In this document: positions 62,380-64,000 of the stretch, one piece after another
Layout: the number at the start of each line of letters is the position of its first letter
Numbering within the stretch: position 1 is the first letter of the stretch
NCBI GenBank assembly: GCA_012959995.1
Contig: DUCC01000026.1
Span: 156,615 to 220,614, forward strand
Direction: 5' to 3'
DNA length: 64,000 bases
Source: Acidimicrobiia bacterium
Lineage (GTDB): Bacteria > Actinomycetota > Acidimicrobiia > Acidimicrobiales > MedAcidi-G1
The notes under the pieces: generated by a model
What the model saw: only the letters and a program-made list of their open reading frames with translations
Told to the model about the DNA's origin: nothing
The model's database searches: none
Made by a program: the position numbers and the translations under genes

Positions 62380-63267
62380 CTATAGATTGGGTCGCAGAAG
62401 AAGAAGTTCTTCCCATTCTTTCTGATCCGGTGCTTTCAATTTTGGCCATCCGTCAGGGTCCGTGGCTAAATCAACACCAACGACTCGCACGATGGTCACT
62501 ATGTCTGATTCCAGCCAAACATTCAAGGTGGCAGTGGGCACGGTTAGTTCTTCGTTGGTAAAAAGTGCGGGAAGTGAGGCAGTGAACCGGATTGATGGTT
62601 CGGTGACCAGAGGGTCAGATGCTCCGTCAAACCACCATTGGAGTATTTGCATATGTTGGGCGTTGCCCTCAAAGCGGGCGACTACCACCGACTTCTGCCA
62701 GTCTTGATCTTGGGAGGGGGCTGAAACATAGGAGATAACAAAGCCATCAGTCTGGTTGGGAACTTGAGCAGAGCCGATTCCCGGGACCGGACTATCGGCG
62801 AGGCTGGTTAGCAATTGAATGGATGGATGCTCGGCAACTGAACCAAGGTTGCGGTAAATCGCTTGCCTTTGGTCAGTTGATAGGTCACGACTGACCACGA
62901 CTATTCTCATATTGTTAAGGCTGAGGCCACCGTAGCCTTGGAGGCCTGCTGGGCCAACTGCCCCTAGGTCAGTAGCTTCAACGGCAGTTTGCCCAGTATT
63001 GCTTGGGGTCTGAAGAACCGCAAAAACACCTAGAGGTAGTTCTTGGCCTTCAACGGTGGCTGCGCTGGTTATTTGGTAAAGGTCAAGAGCGACGGGGTTT
63101 TCGTTTTCTGGGAGGTCTTGAGGGAGAAGGAGCGCTACGGATTGACTGATTTCTGCTGGGATTTCAGAAAGTACGGCCACCACGCTTGGTGAGTCTGTGT
63201 TGTTGCTGCAAGAAGAAACGAGGGCAAAAAGAAAAGCCCAGAGCAGTAATTTATTTAAAGGATTCAT
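62380..63267 (-). CDS. Secreted lipoprotein of unknown function
   Basis: A 295-residue lipoprotein with a hydrophobic N-terminus and the lipobox VSSC (Cys20). The mature part has no recognised domain; it is rich in Gln, Ser and Val. TACACT lies nine bases before the ATG. It is convergent with the ApgM-like gene and begins a stretch with lower GC than the rest of the window. Confidence 0.7.
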   Translation of the reverse strand: MNPLNKLLLWAFLFALVSSCSNNTDSPSVVAVLSEIPAEISQSVALLLPQDLPENENPVALDLYQITSAATVEGQELPLGVFAVLQTPSNTGQTAVEATDLGAVGPAGLQGYGGLSLNNMRIVVVSRDLSTDQRQAIYRNLGSVAEHPSIQLLTSLADSPVPGIGSAQVPNQTDGFVISYVSAPSQDQDWQKSVVVARFEGNAQHMQILQWWFDGASDPLVTEPSIRFTASLPALFTNEELTVPTATLNVWLESDIVTIVRVVGVDLATDPDGWPKLKAPDQKEWEELLLLRPNL

Positions 63268-63291
63268 GTCGCCAAAAGTGTAGATGACTCC

Positions 63292-63714
63292 CTATCCGTA
63301 ACGGCTTATGCTCGTCCAAGTGGAGGTAGCCATATGGGTTAAAGAACAGGTTCGGGATTGAGTAAACTGCCCATAGCGAGATCCGTTTGGGTAGGTCTTA
63401 TTGTAGTTGTAGAGGTAAAAATTTTGGCCCACCTGAAGGTTGCACCAAAGGAAGTCACTATGGAAACTTCCAAAAGCTTTTGCCCGCCGACTGATTGTTG
63501 AGTAGCCAGATTGCCACCATAACTCACCGTGCGATGTAACGTGATTCCAAGGCATTCCTGCCGTCGCCGAGGTCCATCGGTCTGGTTTGAACGTGGTGTA
63601 ACAACCATTCCATTTCCGATCCGTGTGATAACGAAGCCTGGCAATATCTACGGTAATGAGATCTTGCAAGGTAGAAGAGCTGGGAAGATCACTTTTTTTA
63701 GCGTGATGACCCAA
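63292..63714 (-). pseudogene. Secreted-type orphan protein, probably 5' truncated
   Basis: A 140-residue frame rich in Trp, Tyr, Asn and Ser (FHSDFLWCNLQVGQNFYLYN and similar), like small secreted actinobacterial proteins, but with no signal peptide. The only start is a TTG at 63714. The same frame is open upstream again beyond a TGA at 63727-63729, which would end a Cys-rich stretch. This suggests a stop mutation or loss of the true 5' end. The stretch is AT-richer than its neighbours. No family was recognised. Confidence 0.4.
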
Positions 63715-63892
63715 ATTGGGGCATGTTCACAAAGCCCACCCTGCACAGGAACGAGTAATAATCTTCACACGGCACTTTCCCAGATAAACAGTGCAGCCAA
63801 TTCGCATACGCACACTTATGTTGGCGCAGTTCTTGGGGGGACAGACATTCGATGGAAATAGTGATAAAGAATGGAATGAAGGGAAGTAAATT

Positions 63893-64000
63893 ATGCTATT
63901 AAAAATTATGTCATTAAAGGGTAAGCGGTCAATAGTTTTTATGGCCTCGTTGTTGCTGCTTGCTGGATTTTTGCTTGTCTCATGGGGGTCTGAGGACTCG
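63893..64000 (+). CDS. Exported protein, 3' end outside window
   Basis: The first 36 codons of a gene with GAAGGGAAG before the ATG. A basic stretch (KGKR) and a hydrophobic core (FMASLLLLAGFLLVS) form a signal-like segment. The place of a lipobox cysteine reads Trp (LLVSWGSED), so it is either a plain signal peptide or a damaged lipobox. An ATG at 63908 is also possible. The rest is not visible. Confidence 0.55.
   Translation, partial: MLLKIMSLKGKRSIVFMASLLLLAGFLLVSWGSEDS

Noticed and set aside
63529..63861. Plus-strand frame of 110 codons over the orphan secreted gene
   Set aside because: The minus-strand frame has the aromatic, Asn/Ser-rich make-up of a secreted protein, while this one has no plausible start signal or recognisable pattern.

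Overview
The window looks like chromosomal DNA from a compact, moderately high-GC actinobacterium, most probably of the class Acidimicrobiia. This is inferred from gene content: F420-type enzymes (a TIGR03617-like luciferase-family oxidoreductase, an FrhB-like flavoprotein and a PPOX-fold protein), a DUF3090 / SCO1664-type / histidine phosphatase block, DUF3107, a PdtaS-like kinase, a RafH-like hibernation factor, and an argS-lysA-hom-thrC operon. Genes are tightly packed. Neighbours in operons usually overlap by 1 or 4 bases, and 7 of the 12 convergent gene pairs overlap at their 3' ends. Most operon-leading genes carry a TANNNT hexamer only 6-9 bases before the start codon and no Shine-Dalgarno sequence, which points to leaderless transcription.

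Layout. 1-9868: envelope and lipid genes (YceI-like fragment, CBS protein, PlsC, FabH), a glutamine amidotransferase, two EamA/RarD exporters, a flavodoxin, SurE, an ABC-F ATPase and a CysQ-like phosphatase. 9892-12864: a cobalamin riboswitch in front of a B12 importer (btuF-btuC-btuD). 12861-17819: a RafH-like hibernation factor, YqeC, class I fumarase, an F420 oxidoreductase and a histidine phosphatase. 17848-18806: a REP-associated tyrosine transposase bounded by REP-type palindromic sequence. 18796-27076: acetoacetyl-CoA synthetase, MaoC, Fur-NUDIX, TetR, a glycosyltransferase and glycosidase pair, a nitronate monooxygenase and a secreted lipoprotein.

27116-33619 is a complete system I cytochrome c maturation operon (ccmABCDEFGH, with a CcmH-CcmI fusion). 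33647-37241 is an Fe-S module: SufR-like regulator, cysteine desulfurase and SixA, divergent from an Mrp ATPase and DUF3107. 37284-42455 holds a PdtaS-like kinase, a glycerophosphodiesterase, a diacylglycerol kinase and etfBA. 42452-45354 is a four-gene overlapping block. 45380-49309 holds a family 5 uracil-DNA glycosylase, an FrhB-like protein, tRNA-Arg(CCG), a PPOX protein and a ROK kinase. 49347-52983 is a phosphonate-type ABC importer (phnD-phnC-phnE-phnE).

55585-62351 is argS-lysA-hom-thrC followed by an ApgM-like gene in the place where actinobacteria usually carry thrB, so that gene is a candidate alternative homoserine kinase. The last 0.7 kb is poorer in GC and holds orphan secreted-type genes, one probably damaged and one cut by the window end.

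No CRISPR array, rRNA, prophage or toxin/defence island was seen. The most unusual signals are the leaderless promoter grammar, the thrB replacement, the REP/RAYT element that supplies two stop codons, the four-gene overlapping block with a new protein, two orphan palindromes, and a structured-looking 329-base leader before argS.
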